A program made the translations under genes and the position numbers. Source: Paenibacillus agri (GTDB taxonomy: Bacteria; Bacillota; Bacilli; Paenibacillales; Paenibacillaceae). Taken from it: a stretch of 64,000 bases of DNA. The DNA is taken from the NCBI RefSeq assembly GCF_013359945.1, contig NZ_JABWCS010000213.1:124001-188000 (forward strand). Direction: 5' to 3'. The notes under the pieces are model-generated. The model was not told the DNA's origin, searched no databases, and saw nothing but the letters and a program-made list of their open reading frames with translations. Positions 51,740-61,886 of this stretch are shown here, in pieces (the stretch's first letter is position 1; each line of letters opens with the position of its first letter).

Positions 51740-53185
51740 GTGGATGCACAGATGCTCGAGACTATCAAGAAGCAGTTAGCTGGGAGCAGCGACATCGTCT
51801 ATCAGGTCTTTCAGGTGCATGGGCATGCCTGTACGCTAATCTATATTCCTTCTATTGTAGACCCCCGGAGTCTTCAGGTAGGCATTAGCGAAATATTGAA
51901 AAAGGAGAGTAACTCCGGACTGGATTGGCCGCAATTTCTCGAACGGCTGGAACGAGGCTCGGCGTTCTCCATCCCCAGTCTGAAATGCTTTGATATTACT
52001 GCAGCAGCAGATCTGGTCGTCATGGGGAATGTGGTGCTGGGAATGGAGGGCTTTCCGTTCCTTTACTATTTCGATATCACCAAATATCAGAAGCGCGCAG
52101 TCAGCGAATCACAGAATGAGCTGGTGGTTATCGGCCCGCAGGAAGCTTTCATTGAGGATATAGAGACGAATTTATCGCTGCTGCGCCATAAAATCAAGCA
52201 TCCTGACTTGAAAATGAAGCATTATAGCATCGGTAAATATACGAAGACCGACGTGTATGTACTGTACATAGAGGGACTCTATAAACCAGAAGTGCTGGAG
52301 GAGATTGACCGTAAGCTCCAGGACTTGTCCATCGATGGCATCCTCGGCATCAGCTATCTGGCGGAGCATATTACATATGATGTGCTAACGCCATTTCCGT
52401 TGTTCCAGTATACGGAACGCCCGGATTCCGTGGCAGCCTCCCTCATGGAGGGCCGCATCGGCCTGCTGCAGGATGGTACACCATCTGCGCTGCTAACCCC
52501 GGTAACTCTTTTTTCCCTGCTGCAATCTTCCGAGGATTATTATCAGAGCTATTTCGCGGGCAGCTGGATACGGATTGTAAGATTCGTATTCTCCATTATC
52601 GCCTTGCTTCTTCCTTCACTATATGTGGCCATCACTACCTTTCATGCCCAGATCATACCTTCCAATTTACTGCTCACCATTGCAGCAGCACGGGAGAACA
52701 TTCCTTTCTCTGCGTTGACTGAGGCTCTGATCATGGAGCTGACCTTTGAAGCGCTGCGTGAAGCGGGAACGCGTATTCCGAAGCCTGTCGGGCAGACCGT
52801 ATCAATTATTGGGGCGATCGTCATTGGACAGGCGGCAGTAATGGCAGGCATTGTATCGGCTCCAATGGTCATTGTCGTATCCATAACAGGTATTGCTTCC
52901 TACATCATTCCGCATCTGGAGCTTGGATTAACGTTCAGGCTCCTGCGTTTTCCGCTGCTGATTCTCGGGGGGACCATGGGCTTGATCGGTGTGTTCACGG
53001 CAGCCTTTGTCCTTTATGGTCACCTGGCCAATCTTCGTTCCTTCGGAACGCCATATATGCAGCCGATTGCGCCCTTTGTCTTTCAGGATTGGAAGGATAC
53101 GCTGCTGCGGGTACCCTCTACTAAGATGAACAAGCGTAGTGATGCCTTTTCCAAGCGGGACCAAAGGAGGCAGCGAAAAAAATGA
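51740..53185 (+). CDS. spore germination protein, GerA family (A subunit)
   Basis: 481-residue A subunit of a nutrient germinant receptor in the spore inner membrane. The N-terminal soluble domain (1-270) contains LVVMGNVVLGMEGFPFLYYFDI and VIGPQEAFIEDIETNLSLLRHKI, followed by about five helices (IVRFVFSIIALLLPSLYVAITTFH, PVGQTVSIIGAIVIGQAAVMAGIVSAPMVIVVSITGIASY). GTG start with GGAGGCGA upstream. It overlaps the C-subunit gene by 4 bp. The germinant is unknown. Confidence 0.93.
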   Translation: MDAQMLETIKKQLAGSSDIVYQVFQVHGHACTLIYIPSIVDPRSLQVGISEILKKESNSGLDWPQFLERLERGSAFSIPSLKCFDITAAADLVVMGNVVLGMEGFPFLYYFDITKYQKRAVSESQNELVVIGPQEAFIEDIETNLSLLRHKIKHPDLKMKHYSIGKYTKTDVYVLYIEGLYKPEVLEEIDRKLQDLSIDGILGISYLAEHITYDVLTPFPLFQYTERPDSVAASLMEGRIGLLQDGTPSALLTPVTLFSLLQSSEDYYQSYFAGSWIRIVRFVFSIIALLLPSLYVAITTFHAQIIPSNLLLTIAAARENIPFSALTEALIMELTFEALREAGTRIPKPVGQTVSIIGAIVIGQAAVMAGIVSAPMVIVVSITGIASYIIPHLELGLTFRLLRFPLLILGGTMGLIGVFTAAFVLYGHLANLRSFGTPYMQPIAPFVFQDWKDTLLRVPSTKMNKRSDAFSKRDQRRQRKK

Positions 53186-54336
53186 ACCTGCTAAAGCTGG
53201 GAATCGCCCTAATGCTTATGCTGAATTTGACGGGCTGCTGGTCCAAGGTGGAACTGGATGAATTAAGCTTCGTCTACGCGGTTTACCTCGATACGGGCAA
53301 GAAGCCAGGTACAGTCGAGCTGTCGATCAGTTCCCCCCTGACCAACCGTTTGATGAATGGGCAGCAGTCGGGCGGCGGCGATGGCGGCGGCAGCAACAAG
53401 ACTTATGCGAAAGTCACCAAAACGGCGGAGACTGTCACTGACGCACTGATGCTGATCCAGAAGGATTTAACGAGAAACATCAGCCTGGCAAAGATCAAAG
53501 CGGTGGTGGTTGGTAAGGAATATGCCAGCAGCCGGATGGCCGAACTCCTGGAATGGATGAAAAGAGAACCAAGCTTGCCGCTTGGTACCTACGTTTTCGC
53601 CGCTCCGGGAAGGGCGCAGATGATCTCAAAACTTACACCAACCTTCGAGACACTTCCGGGCGAGGTCCTGATGAAGTTTGGGCAAAACAACTACGTACTG
53701 GGCACAACCATCAAGCAGTGTCTGATTGCGGAGGCTAGCGGGATGGGCTATGCCATCAATTACTTATCCTTTGGTAATAATCCGAATGATACGGTTCCGG
53801 CTATGCCTGAATATTGGGTCGGGATGCAGGGCGCCATGCTTTTCCAAAAGGATAAAATGAGGGGCACAGTCGGCCTGCAGGACGCGAGGTCCCTGGCATG
53901 GGCACTAGGGCATCCTCAGGATCCGGTGATGACGGTAACCTGGGATGAGGGAAAAAGCCGTGTGAGTGCCGTTTTCTTCACTTCCAAGGGGTCCAGAACT
54001 GTACGAATGACGGAGAACGGGCCTGTGTTCTATGTCAAGCTCAAAGGGCGGGCCAGTCTGGTCTACAAGAAGGACATCGAGAGGCGAAGCAAGACTGTGT
54101 TCAGTCGCATCGTAATAGAAGCGTTGGAAAAGAAGGCCGTTCAAGATTTGAACGAAGCGCTGCAAAAGACGAAGACAGCTGGAGCGGATGTGCTGGAACT
54201 AGGCCTGCTCATGGAATGGAACTATCCAAAGGAATGGCGGAAGATACGTGACCGTTGGGAAGATTACTATAAGAATCATGCCGAAATCCGAGTAAAGGCG
54301 AACTTCCAGATTGCCGATTATGGCACCGAGGTGTGA
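53182..54336 (+). CDS. spore germination lipoprotein, GerC family (C subunit)
   Basis: 384-residue lipoprotein with lipobox NLTGC (Cys19) followed by WSKVELDELSFVYAVYLDTG, the standard GerXC opening. The remainder is the three-domain Ger(x)C fold, ending EVRKIRDRWEDYYKNHAEIRVKANFQI-like residues. A Gly-rich loop (SGGGDGGGSNKT) sits near residue 65. The gene order A-C-B here differs from the A-B-C order of the classical gerA operon but is common in Paenibacillus. Confidence 0.93.
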   Translation: MNLLKLGIALMLMLNLTGCWSKVELDELSFVYAVYLDTGKKPGTVELSISSPLTNRLMNGQQSGGGDGGGSNKTYAKVTKTAETVTDALMLIQKDLTRNISLAKIKAVVVGKEYASSRMAELLEWMKREPSLPLGTYVFAAPGRAQMISKLTPTFETLPGEVLMKFGQNNYVLGTTIKQCLIAEASGMGYAINYLSFGNNPNDTVPAMPEYWVGMQGAMLFQKDKMRGTVGLQDARSLAWALGHPQDPVMTVTWDEGKSRVSAVFFTSKGSRTVRMTENGPVFYVKLKGRASLVYKKDIERRSKTVFSRIVIEALEKKAVQDLNEALQKTKTAGADVLELGLLMEWNYPKEWRKIRDRWEDYYKNHAEIRVKANFQIADYGTEV

Positions 54337-54358
54337 TTCAATGTGAAGGGAGTACCGC

Positions 54359-55447
54359 ATGCGCACAACAAAATGGCAGCTTACCCGGTTCGCGTTTATT
54401 TATCTGAATTCACAAGCGTCCATTTTTCTCGTGCCCACTCTGATTTCAAGTCCAACCTATCAATCCTGGATGGCGGTGATGGGTGGCACGTTGCTTAGCA
54501 TCGGGATGATGTTCTGTGCGGTTTATGTAGGGCGGCTGAAACCGGGACAGGCTTGGGTGGATTTTGGCAGCAGTATTGTCGGCAAATGGGTTCATAAGGT
54601 TGTCATTGTGTTGCTGTTGTGCTGGTGTATATATTATGTGTCTTTGGATCTGGAGAATTTCGTGTTGTTCTTCGGCTCCAATTACTTGCGGGGAACCCCT
54701 CCATGGTTTATTCAGCTGCTCATAGGGCTGGTCATTATGTATACGGCGAAGCTTCGGTTCTCAAGTTTGATTTATATGACGGATGGGTTGTTTCTGCTGA
54801 TTATTTCGGCATCGCTCTTCACAGTTTTTTTGTTCGTGCAGGAAGTCGACCTTAATATGCTGCCCGCGTTATTGCACTATCATGACCCGTTCGTAGCCGC
54901 TAAGGATTCCTGGATTGTGACTTCCTGGGTCTCGGAATGGATCGTCTTTCTATTCCTTGTGCCGGAACTCAAACTCGATAAACATGTTTATAAAAAGCTG
55001 ACGATGGCCTCTCTATTGGTTATGGTATCGATACTTACAGGGTGGCTGCTCACTTTGCTGAGCCTGGGAGCCTATCTTGGTCCCCAAATTCAGTATCCAT
55101 TTCTTGAGATGATCCGCAGCTCTACACATGACAATATTATAGGGAATATAGACCCGCTTCTAATCGGGATATGGTCTTCCTCGCTGTTTATCCACAGTGC
55201 ATTTCTCATTTATGTCGCTGTCCGTTGCTTGTCGAGTCTGACCAACAACAAAGGGAAGAAGTACATGGTACAGACCCTGACGCTGATTGCCTTAGTGATT
55301 GCCTTCCTCTATTCGCAAAATGTAGCGGTGTACGACCGGGACTATAACTCCGCGGTTGCTATTTGGATTTGGTTCGGAGTGGACTGCCTTCCTGTGTTTT
55401 ATTTTATCGTTGCCCTTATCCGTTTTCGAAAAAGACCGTTGGAATAG
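54359..55447 (+). CDS. spore germination permease, GerB family (B subunit)
   Basis: 362-residue membrane protein of the spore-germination branch of the amino acid permease superfamily, with ten helices. It opens with WQLTRFAFIYLNSQASIFLVPTLI and has the central FSSLIYMTDGLFLLIISASLF. It is 22 bp after the C-subunit gene. In GerA-type receptors the B subunit binds the nutrient germinant. Confidence 0.92.
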   Translation: MRTTKWQLTRFAFIYLNSQASIFLVPTLISSPTYQSWMAVMGGTLLSIGMMFCAVYVGRLKPGQAWVDFGSSIVGKWVHKVVIVLLLCWCIYYVSLDLENFVLFFGSNYLRGTPPWFIQLLIGLVIMYTAKLRFSSLIYMTDGLFLLIISASLFTVFLFVQEVDLNMLPALLHYHDPFVAAKDSWIVTSWVSEWIVFLFLVPELKLDKHVYKKLTMASLLVMVSILTGWLLTLLSLGAYLGPQIQYPFLEMIRSSTHDNIIGNIDPLLIGIWSSSLFIHSAFLIYVAVRCLSSLTNNKGKKYMVQTLTLIALVIAFLYSQNVAVYDRDYNSAVAIWIWFGVDCLPVFYFIVALIRFRKRPLE

Positions 55448-55533
55448 ACATTATCCGGACATTTATAATGTATACGCTTTCTGGTATGATTATCCTATAG
55501 TAGATACCTTTAATCAGATAGGAAGTGTTATCC

Positions 55534-56514
55534 ATGATAGATATCCTTGAAGGTAAGAGACTTATCGGTGATATTCGCCAGAATCTGGCCAAAGTTATTG
55601 TTGGGAAAATAGATGGAGTGGATCTGCTGCTGACCGCATTGCTGGCTAATGGCCACGTGCTGCTGGAGGATGTGCCTGGAACGGGCAAGACCTTGCTTGC
55701 CAAGGCCCTGGCAAAGTCGCTGGACTGTCACTTCAAACGAATTCAGTTCACACCGGATCTTTTGCCCTCCGATTTGAGCGGCATTAATTACTATAATCAG
55801 AAGACCGGAGAGTTTCAGTTCCGTCCGGGCCCTGTATTCGCCAGCATTTTGCTGGCCGACGAAATTAACCGCGCTACACCGCGGACACAATCCAGTTTGC
55901 TGGAATGTATGGAGGAGCGCCAAATCACTATTGACGGGGTTACGCATGGACTGGAGTCACCGTTTCTTGTAATTGCGACCCAGAATCCTGTAGACAATCA
56001 GGGTACGTTTCCGCTGCCGGAGGCGCAGCTCGACCGCTTCCTGATGCGGATCAAGACCGGCTATCCATCCCTGGAAGAAGGGGTACATATTCTCCAAAGG
56101 TTCCGGCTCGGCAATCCGCTTGAGAACCTGACAGCGGTGGCATCGGGTGAGGAGATCCGTGCAGTACAGCAGCTGGCAGCAGAGATTAGCGTTAGTGATG
56201 ATCTTCTGAATTATATCGTCCGCATCACTGAAGCTACGCGCAGTTCTACGGCGGTAAGGCTGGGTGCGAGTCCGCGGGCCAGCGGTGCACTGTTAAGATC
56301 TGCCCAAGGGTATGCACTCATTCAAGGGCGTTCATTCGTAACACCGGATGATATTAAGGCCGTTGCTGTGCCGGTGCTGGCACACCGTCTGCTACTGCAT
56401 CAGGGCATGAAGGCTCGGGAGGGGCAGGCTGCAGAAGTTGTAGAACAGGTTCTGCGCGAAGTGGAAGTACCTGCTGAACCGCTACTGGCTGCCAAAGGCG
56501 GAAGGGCGGACTAA
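55534..56514 (+). CDS. MoxR-family AAA+ ATPase
   Basis: 326 residues. Walker A is LLEDVPGTGKTLLAKALA (about 39-56), Walker B ILLADEINRATPRTQSSLLECMEERQ, then VIATQNPVDNQGTFPLPEAQLDRF with the sensor region; a C-terminal lid domain follows. ATG 55534 is chosen, six bases after AGGAAGTG; a GTG at 55525 is in that site. MoxR proteins act as chaperones with DUF58 and von Willebrand factor A-type partners, and the next gene encodes such a partner. Confidence 0.92.
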   Translation: MIDILEGKRLIGDIRQNLAKVIVGKIDGVDLLLTALLANGHVLLEDVPGTGKTLLAKALAKSLDCHFKRIQFTPDLLPSDLSGINYYNQKTGEFQFRPGPVFASILLADEINRATPRTQSSLLECMEERQITIDGVTHGLESPFLVIATQNPVDNQGTFPLPEAQLDRFLMRIKTGYPSLEEGVHILQRFRLGNPLENLTAVASGEEIRAVQQLAAEISVSDDLLNYIVRITEATRSSTAVRLGASPRASGALLRSAQGYALIQGRSFVTPDDIKAVAVPVLAHRLLLHQGMKAREGQAAEVVEQVLREVEVPAEPLLAAKGGRAD

Positions 56515-56517
56515 GCC

Positions 56518-57606
56518 ATGGCTTTAGTGTGGTTCATCCTCTTCGCTGCAGCGTTGCTGCTAATCTTATCCTTCATTTATCAGAAGAATGCGCTGAAGGC
56601 GTTAAGCTACGACCGTTATTTCTCCAGAAAAGCCGTCTATGCAGGCGAGGAGCTGGAGATGGTTGAAGAGATAGTGAATGCCAAGCTGTTGCCGCTTCCT
56701 TGGTTGCGGATGGAATCCAGTATCGCTACAGGGCTGGAATTCGGCAGACAGGAGAATCTGGGTATCAGTTCGGGTGACATCTACCAGAATCATGTCAGCC
56801 TGTTCTATTTACGCTCCTACCGTCACATCAAACGTCGCCATACCTTGGTTGGTGAACGGAGGGGCTTCTATACACTGGAATCGGTGACCATGACTACTGG
56901 AGACCTGTTCGGCTTTAGTCGGGTCGTTAAGACCTTTCCTCTTCAGCTGGAACTGCTGGTTTATCCCGAACTTATCAGCTTTGATGAGATCCCTCTGCCG
57001 GTGCACAGCTGGCTGGGCGAATTGGCCATCAAGCGCTGGATTGTAGAAGACCCATTTCTGACTGCAGGCATCCGTGAGTACAGCACAGGAGATTCCATGG
57101 GCATGGTCAACTGGAAGGCTACGGCGCGTACCGGAGTGATGCAGGTTCACAAGAATGATTATTCAGCTGATTCCCGGCTGATGATCTGTCTCAATGTAGA
57201 GGTTAGCGAATCCATGTGGAGGAACATAACGGATGTGGAACGAATAGAACTTGGCATTCGTTATGCAGCGGCTGTTGCCGGCTATGCACTGGATCATGGC
57301 ATTGAGACCGGGTTCATCTGCAACGGGAGGCTAGTAGATGGCGATGCCCGTGAGCCTGTCCTGTCCGGCCCCATAGCTCAGCAAGAGGAGATGTTGGGGC
57401 TTCTCGCGCGATTGACACTTGACCGGACACTGCCAATGAACCGCCTCTTGGAGCTGCAGGCCGAGAACGGTACCAGAGATACAGACTATCTGATCATAAC
57501 CTGTCATCAGGGCGCGGATCTGCTGGAAGCGGCCGGCCAGCTTATGCAGGAAGGCAATGGTGTGGAGTGGCTGACCATTCCGGAGCAAGGGAGGGAGAGC
57601 GCATGA
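56518..57606 (+). CDS. DUF58 domain protein
   Basis: 362 residues. An N-terminal hydrophobic segment (ALVWFILFAAALLLILSFIYQ) anchors it. A beta-rich region with RRGFYTLESVTMTTGDLFGFSRV is followed by the DUF58 core (about 185-225; REYSTGDSMGMVNWKATARTGVMQVHKND) and a von Willebrand A-like end. It is 3 bp after the MoxR gene and overlaps the next gene by 4 bp. The MoxR-DUF58 pair is widespread and of unresolved function. Confidence 0.9.
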   Translation: MALVWFILFAAALLLILSFIYQKNALKALSYDRYFSRKAVYAGEELEMVEEIVNAKLLPLPWLRMESSIATGLEFGRQENLGISSGDIYQNHVSLFYLRSYRHIKRRHTLVGERRGFYTLESVTMTTGDLFGFSRVVKTFPLQLELLVYPELISFDEIPLPVHSWLGELAIKRWIVEDPFLTAGIREYSTGDSMGMVNWKATARTGVMQVHKNDYSADSRLMICLNVEVSESMWRNITDVERIELGIRYAAAVAGYALDHGIETGFICNGRLVDGDAREPVLSGPIAQQEEMLGLLARLTLDRTLPMNRLLELQAENGTRDTDYLIITCHQGADLLEAAGQLMQEGNGVEWLTIPEQGRESA

Positions 57607-58940
57607 AGCACCCTTCCTGGAAATTTTTGCAATATTCATTGATGTTTTGGGCTCATGTGCTGATGGAGCTGCTGTTATTTTTGCCTCTTCTGATGCTGTA
57701 TGCCACATACCTTCTTCCTGAGCATATGACACCGCTATGGATGATATTATTTGCACTGTTGTCATTGTCTGGCGTGCTGCTGCGATCTCTTTGCGATATC
57801 AGGTGGAAACAGTTAGGAGTGTCCTTACTGCTGGGAGCGGTGGCCGGGCTTCTGTTTTCTGGAGTATCATTATCAGGTATTTCTTTGGCTGTTGCTTGTC
57901 TTATCTGTACCTATCTCGGTCTGACTACCGAGTCTAGAATTGGCCGGAATAAAACGTATTACAGCGGAATCGGTCTCTATTTTTTAGCCGCTATAGTGTT
58001 TCCAAAAGTTTCACAGCTTGAGCCATGGACGACACTCCTTACCTGGTGCGGTAGTCTGAGTGTCATAATTGTTCTCCTGGCATCGAACAGCGATCATTTG
58101 CGTTATACCTCACTTTCCGGCCGGACTTCATCCTTGCCGACAGGCTTGCGACTCCATAACCGTATTTCTGTACTCCTCATCGTGGTTGCAGCGGTAGCAC
58201 TGGCGTCAGGAGCGGGGCGAATGATCGGTGGTCTGCTCTTCAGCGGACTTCGCCAGCTATTGTCCTGGATCGCCCGATTGTTATCCGGCTCGGAAGAAAC
58301 TCCTCTGCAGCCGAATGAACCAGCACGTGCTACACCAGAAATGCCGCCGGCGGAAGCCAATGACCCTGGTCTTATAGCGCATATCTTCAACGTACTGTCC
58401 TATGTTATCGTAGCAGCTGTGATCGCAATAGTTGCCTTTTACATTTTGCGCTGGCTCTACAAAAACACTGGCGGCCTGCTGCACAAAGCCATTGCCGCTG
58501 TTCTAGCTTTATTGATGCGTAAGCAGCCGAGCCGTGGCAATGAGACTTATCAGGATGAAGAGAGTAGTGTTTTTGCCTGGGAGAAAACGTTGCAGAATTT
58601 CAAACAATTCTGGACCACGGCTGTTAGCGGGGGAAGTCGGGATCGCTGGGAGCATATGCAGGGCAACAGGGATCGGGTGAGATGGCTGTACCGCCAGTGG
58701 CTGCGTTCCAAGCAGGAGAACGGCTATGAGATCAAGAAGCATCTGACCCCGCAAGAAACAGGAGCCGACGCGGCGTTGTGGAGCGCTGGCAGAAACCGGA
58801 AACGCAAAGGAAGCAGTGACACTGCCACCATGCCGGAAGAGAGGTTGCTTGATCTGTATGATCAGGCCAGGTACGGTCAGGAAGAACCTACCGATGCAGA
58901 TGTGGCACAGATCACGGTGTTTCATAAATCGAAATCCTGA
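57603..58940 (+). CDS. DUF4129-type membrane protein
   Basis: 445 residues. About seven N-terminal helices (from YSLMFWAHVLMELLLFLPLLMLYATYLL to about 230), a Pro/Glu-rich loop (GSEETPLQPNEPARATPEMPPAEAND), another helix (VLSYVIVAAVIAIVAFYIL) and a cytoplasmic DUF4129-like tail (NRDRVRWLYRQWLRSKQENGYEIKKHLTPQETG...ERLLDLYDQARYGQ). It takes the place usually held by a transglutaminase in MoxR-DUF58 operons, but no transglutaminase core is present. The start ATG overlaps the DUF58 stop. Confidence 0.8.
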   Translation: MKHPSWKFLQYSLMFWAHVLMELLLFLPLLMLYATYLLPEHMTPLWMILFALLSLSGVLLRSLCDIRWKQLGVSLLLGAVAGLLFSGVSLSGISLAVACLICTYLGLTTESRIGRNKTYYSGIGLYFLAAIVFPKVSQLEPWTTLLTWCGSLSVIIVLLASNSDHLRYTSLSGRTSSLPTGLRLHNRISVLLIVVAAVALASGAGRMIGGLLFSGLRQLLSWIARLLSGSEETPLQPNEPARATPEMPPAEANDPGLIAHIFNVLSYVIVAAVIAIVAFYILRWLYKNTGGLLHKAIAAVLALLMRKQPSRGNETYQDEESSVFAWEKTLQNFKQFWTTAVSGGSRDRWEHMQGNRDRVRWLYRQWLRSKQENGYEIKKHLTPQETGADAALWSAGRNRKRKGSSDTATMPEERLLDLYDQARYGQEEPTDADVAQITVFHKSKS

Positions 58941-58960
58941 ATTTCCTATAGATAGTCCCA

Positions 58961-58998
58961 AAAAAAGCAGCAGCCCGTTTACGGCTGCTGCTTTTTTC
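58961..58998. terminator. terminator after the MoxR-DUF58-DUF4129 operon
   Basis: AAAAAAGCAGCAGCC (58961-58975) and GGCTGCTGCTTTTTT (58983-58997) give a perfect stem with a 7-base loop. Confidence 0.95.
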
Positions 58999-59245
58999 TC
59001 GAATATTAATTTCCAATTGAAACCCAATTAGAACAAGAAGCGTAAACTCATAAGTGAGACTATTCTAGCAATGACGGTGCCCCGCAGGCTGCGGTTTTGA
59101 TAGCAATCGCCGTCCCCGGCATCATAGAAATGACCTCCTCGTCTATTCTTTTGTACAACTCTAACATAAGGGTTACAACTTGGACACAATTCCCATAGTG
59201 TTAGCCTCTATAATAATCTTTGTAAATACGTTTGGAGGGAAATCA
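58999..59245. other. upstream region of the secreted repeat protein gene
   Basis: No gene. A TATAAT box at 59209-59214 lies 32 bases before the ATG at 59246, without a good -35 box at the usual distance. GGAGGG near 59234 is the ribosome binding site. Confidence 0.4.
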
Positions 59246-61852
59246 ATGAGAAAACATAGACGTACATATGTAGCCATGCTGCTTAGCACTTTTATTATCA
59301 GTCAACTATCGGCTTACTCAGCGTCTGCAGCTCCAGTCAAAACTACTAATAATGTCAATTCACCGACCAAAGTAGCGGCTCTGGAACCAAGTACAACAAC
59401 CAATCTAGGCAGTGTACAGCTGGGAGCAGGGGTTAATGCTACCCTTGAGGATATCAGGCTGTGGCCTCAAGCGGGAGGGAACATCCTCACGTATACCCTG
59501 AATTATGCCAACGGGGGCGGCAGCAAAGCCGGTCTGATCAATTATTTTTCACGGGTGGTCACTTCTGGAGGCACGGTTATCCCCGGCACTCCGGTAACGG
59601 CAGATGCACTGAAGAAAAGTATCGATTCCAAGCAAAATCTGCGTGTAACCTATTATGTTAACGTTGGCAAGACCAACTCCCTGAACGGCATCAAGATCGC
59701 TATGTATGTCTGGGACGCCAAAGCCAAGGGCTATTTGCGGCAAGCGGGATCCATAGGCGTTCCTGCAAGCTATTCCCAGTCGACACTTCATGGGAAAATC
59801 CTGAATACCACTATGAGCGACATTCCTGTTGCTGCGTCTTCAGAATCTTTCCAAATCTATAAATATAGCAGTAAAGTCTACGCCAAGATTGGCCTGAATG
59901 TAACTAATAAAGGGAACAAAGTACTCAGCGATCCCGGTTATAAGGCTTACCTGGTATCGGCAAGCGGAACCGCTTTTGAGCTGGCTTTAGACAGTTCGCA
60001 GGCCGGGTACAAAATACAACCGCAAGAGAAGAAAACGATCTATTATTTGACCGAAATTCCATCCTACCTAAAGACCGATAATATGAGACTGCAATTCGTA
60101 CAGAGGGACGAGACACTGAAGGTGGACCTTCCACAGTCCGCTTATAAGCTTCCGGCTGCTACAACACCTGATTTGACGGTCGCCAAGGGTGTTACTAAAA
60201 AAATCATTATTAACAATAACTCTGTAGAAACCCAGCTGAGTAATGCAGCGGTCTATGCTGAGAATGAAACCGGTATGTGGACCTTCCAACTCCGTTTCAA
60301 GAATACCGGGAACAAGGCCGTCACCTTGCCGAGTTATGAGCTGGCCGTGAAATCTGCCAAAGGAACCTCATTCCCGGTAAACGCAAATGGAATTAACGGA
60401 CTTCTCTTGAAGCCGCTTGAGGAGAAAGTGATCTCGCTTAAGGCCCAAATTCCGCTGTCGGTTGAACAGAACACGTTACAGCTGCAAATGATTGAATCCG
60501 TTGGTTCTGCGCCAGATAAATCAATCTCACCGGACAATACCGGAAGTGGTGGCAGCGATGCCGGAACAGGTTCGGGAGCTGGCAGTAATACGGCCAAGCT
60601 GACCGTTCCAGTGGCATATTTCACCATCCCTTATACGTTAAGACCGGATACACAGAAGGGGCTGGATTATAGAACAACGAATGATTACGGGACTTTCAAT
60701 TACCGTCTGCTTTCTGTGCAGCGTTTTCCGTGGAAAGACGACGATATCATCGTTGCGAAGCTGAATATCAATAACACTCAGTCTGTAAACCTGTCTCTGC
60801 CTGATCTAAAAGGCGCCGTCAAACTGGACAACAATGATCTTACCGGTTCGACTGAATTGTTCATGGACAAGGAGTTCCAATCGCTGGCACCTGGTAAATC
60901 GGCGGACATATACGTGATGGCCAAAGTTCCGTATACACAGAGGTTCGATAAACTAAGTGTTAACCTGTATACAACCGTCAAAGAAGAGACTGTCTCTTTC
61001 CTGTCGTTCACTACAGACAGTATGATCAATGCTGTGGCGCAGATTGAGCGTGGAGGAAGCTACGATATCATTGCTAAAGGCAAGAATGCCAAGGTTCAGG
61101 AGAATAAGACTACGATCTATGAAGGCGTTAACTCCAACATTGTATACTCCGAATTATTGCTGAGTAGCGAAGAGAAGAGACAGAGTAAGATGGCCCGTCT
61201 CCAAGGCTACTTTGCGACGCCGAACGGTGAACTGTACGAAGCGGTATCCAACCAGCCGGACACCTCCGCAACACCAGGTGGCAAGCAGTTAGTCACATTT
61301 TGGGCAAAGGTTCCTAAGTCGGTGAATTTGTCCGATGTTGCGCTATACTTGGGACCTGGCATCACTGGCAACAAGCTCAGTGAACCGGGACAGGAGCCGA
61401 CCGGATTCATTAACATTGCCTCACTGGATCTCAATCCAGTGGAGACTCCGCCGGAGAACAATCTGTTGAAAGTCACACTGTACCCTTATACCTTGTCCAT
61501 GCTCAGTTCCGAGGGTCGGAACCTGCAGGGAACAGATACGATCAATATCGTGATGAGCTATAATCTGTTGCGTGATGTCAGCTATGATATGGGGACCTTT
61601 AACCACAAGCTGGTTCTCAAAATGACAGATCCTTATGGCCAATCCCAGGAAAAGAGTCTGGCTATCGGCACAGATCTTAATGAAGGCAGTAACAATATAA
61701 TTAATCTCTCCTTCAGTAACCCGGTTTACAAGAAACTGGCCGGAGGAGCTTACCGGATCACGCTCTATGACGAGTTCCAGGGCGAACGGATTGAGCTGGC
61801 CAGCCAGGCGTACTCGTTGTTCATTGACAGAGCGCCGACGCCAGACAAATAG
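59246..61852 (+). CDS. large secreted protein with repeated beta-sandwich-like modules
   Basis: 868 residues. A Sec signal peptide (MRKHRRTYVAMLLSTFIISQLSAYSASAAP, cleaved about residue 30) is followed by about six diverged modules of 110-130 residues, each with a strand such as YAKIGLNVTNKGNK, WTFQLRFKNTGNKAV or IIVAKLNINNTQSV. After about 50 residues each has L.P..... then AK.P, as in LKPLEEKVISLKAQIP and LAPGKSADIYVMAKVP. A Gly/Ser linker (NTGSGGSDAGTGSGAGSN) lies in the middle. No sortase, S-layer or catalytic motif was seen. The ATG at 59246 follows GGAGGG. It is 34 bp upstream of a MacB-type ABC transporter and may be its extracellular partner; the function is unknown. Confidence 0.8.
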   Translation: MRKHRRTYVAMLLSTFIISQLSAYSASAAPVKTTNNVNSPTKVAALEPSTTTNLGSVQLGAGVNATLEDIRLWPQAGGNILTYTLNYANGGGSKAGLINYFSRVVTSGGTVIPGTPVTADALKKSIDSKQNLRVTYYVNVGKTNSLNGIKIAMYVWDAKAKGYLRQAGSIGVPASYSQSTLHGKILNTTMSDIPVAASSESFQIYKYSSKVYAKIGLNVTNKGNKVLSDPGYKAYLVSASGTAFELALDSSQAGYKIQPQEKKTIYYLTEIPSYLKTDNMRLQFVQRDETLKVDLPQSAYKLPAATTPDLTVAKGVTKKIIINNNSVETQLSNAAVYAENETGMWTFQLRFKNTGNKAVTLPSYELAVKSAKGTSFPVNANGINGLLLKPLEEKVISLKAQIPLSVEQNTLQLQMIESVGSAPDKSISPDNTGSGGSDAGTGSGAGSNTAKLTVPVAYFTIPYTLRPDTQKGLDYRTTNDYGTFNYRLLSVQRFPWKDDDIIVAKLNINNTQSVNLSLPDLKGAVKLDNNDLTGSTELFMDKEFQSLAPGKSADIYVMAKVPYTQRFDKLSVNLYTTVKEETVSFLSFTTDSMINAVAQIERGGSYDIIAKGKNAKVQENKTTIYEGVNSNIVYSELLLSSEEKRQSKMARLQGYFATPNGELYEAVSNQPDTSATPGGKQLVTFWAKVPKSVNLSDVALYLGPGITGNKLSEPGQEPTGFINIASLDLNPVETPPENNLLKVTLYPYTLSMLSSEGRNLQGTDTINIVMSYNLLRDVSYDMGTFNHKLVLKMTDPYGQSQEKSLAIGTDLNEGSNNIINLSFSNPVYKKLAGGAYRITLYDEFQGERIELASQAYSLFIDRAPTPDK

Positions 61853-61886
61853 GACCCTCTATTAAAGTACAGAAGGAGCAGCTTGT

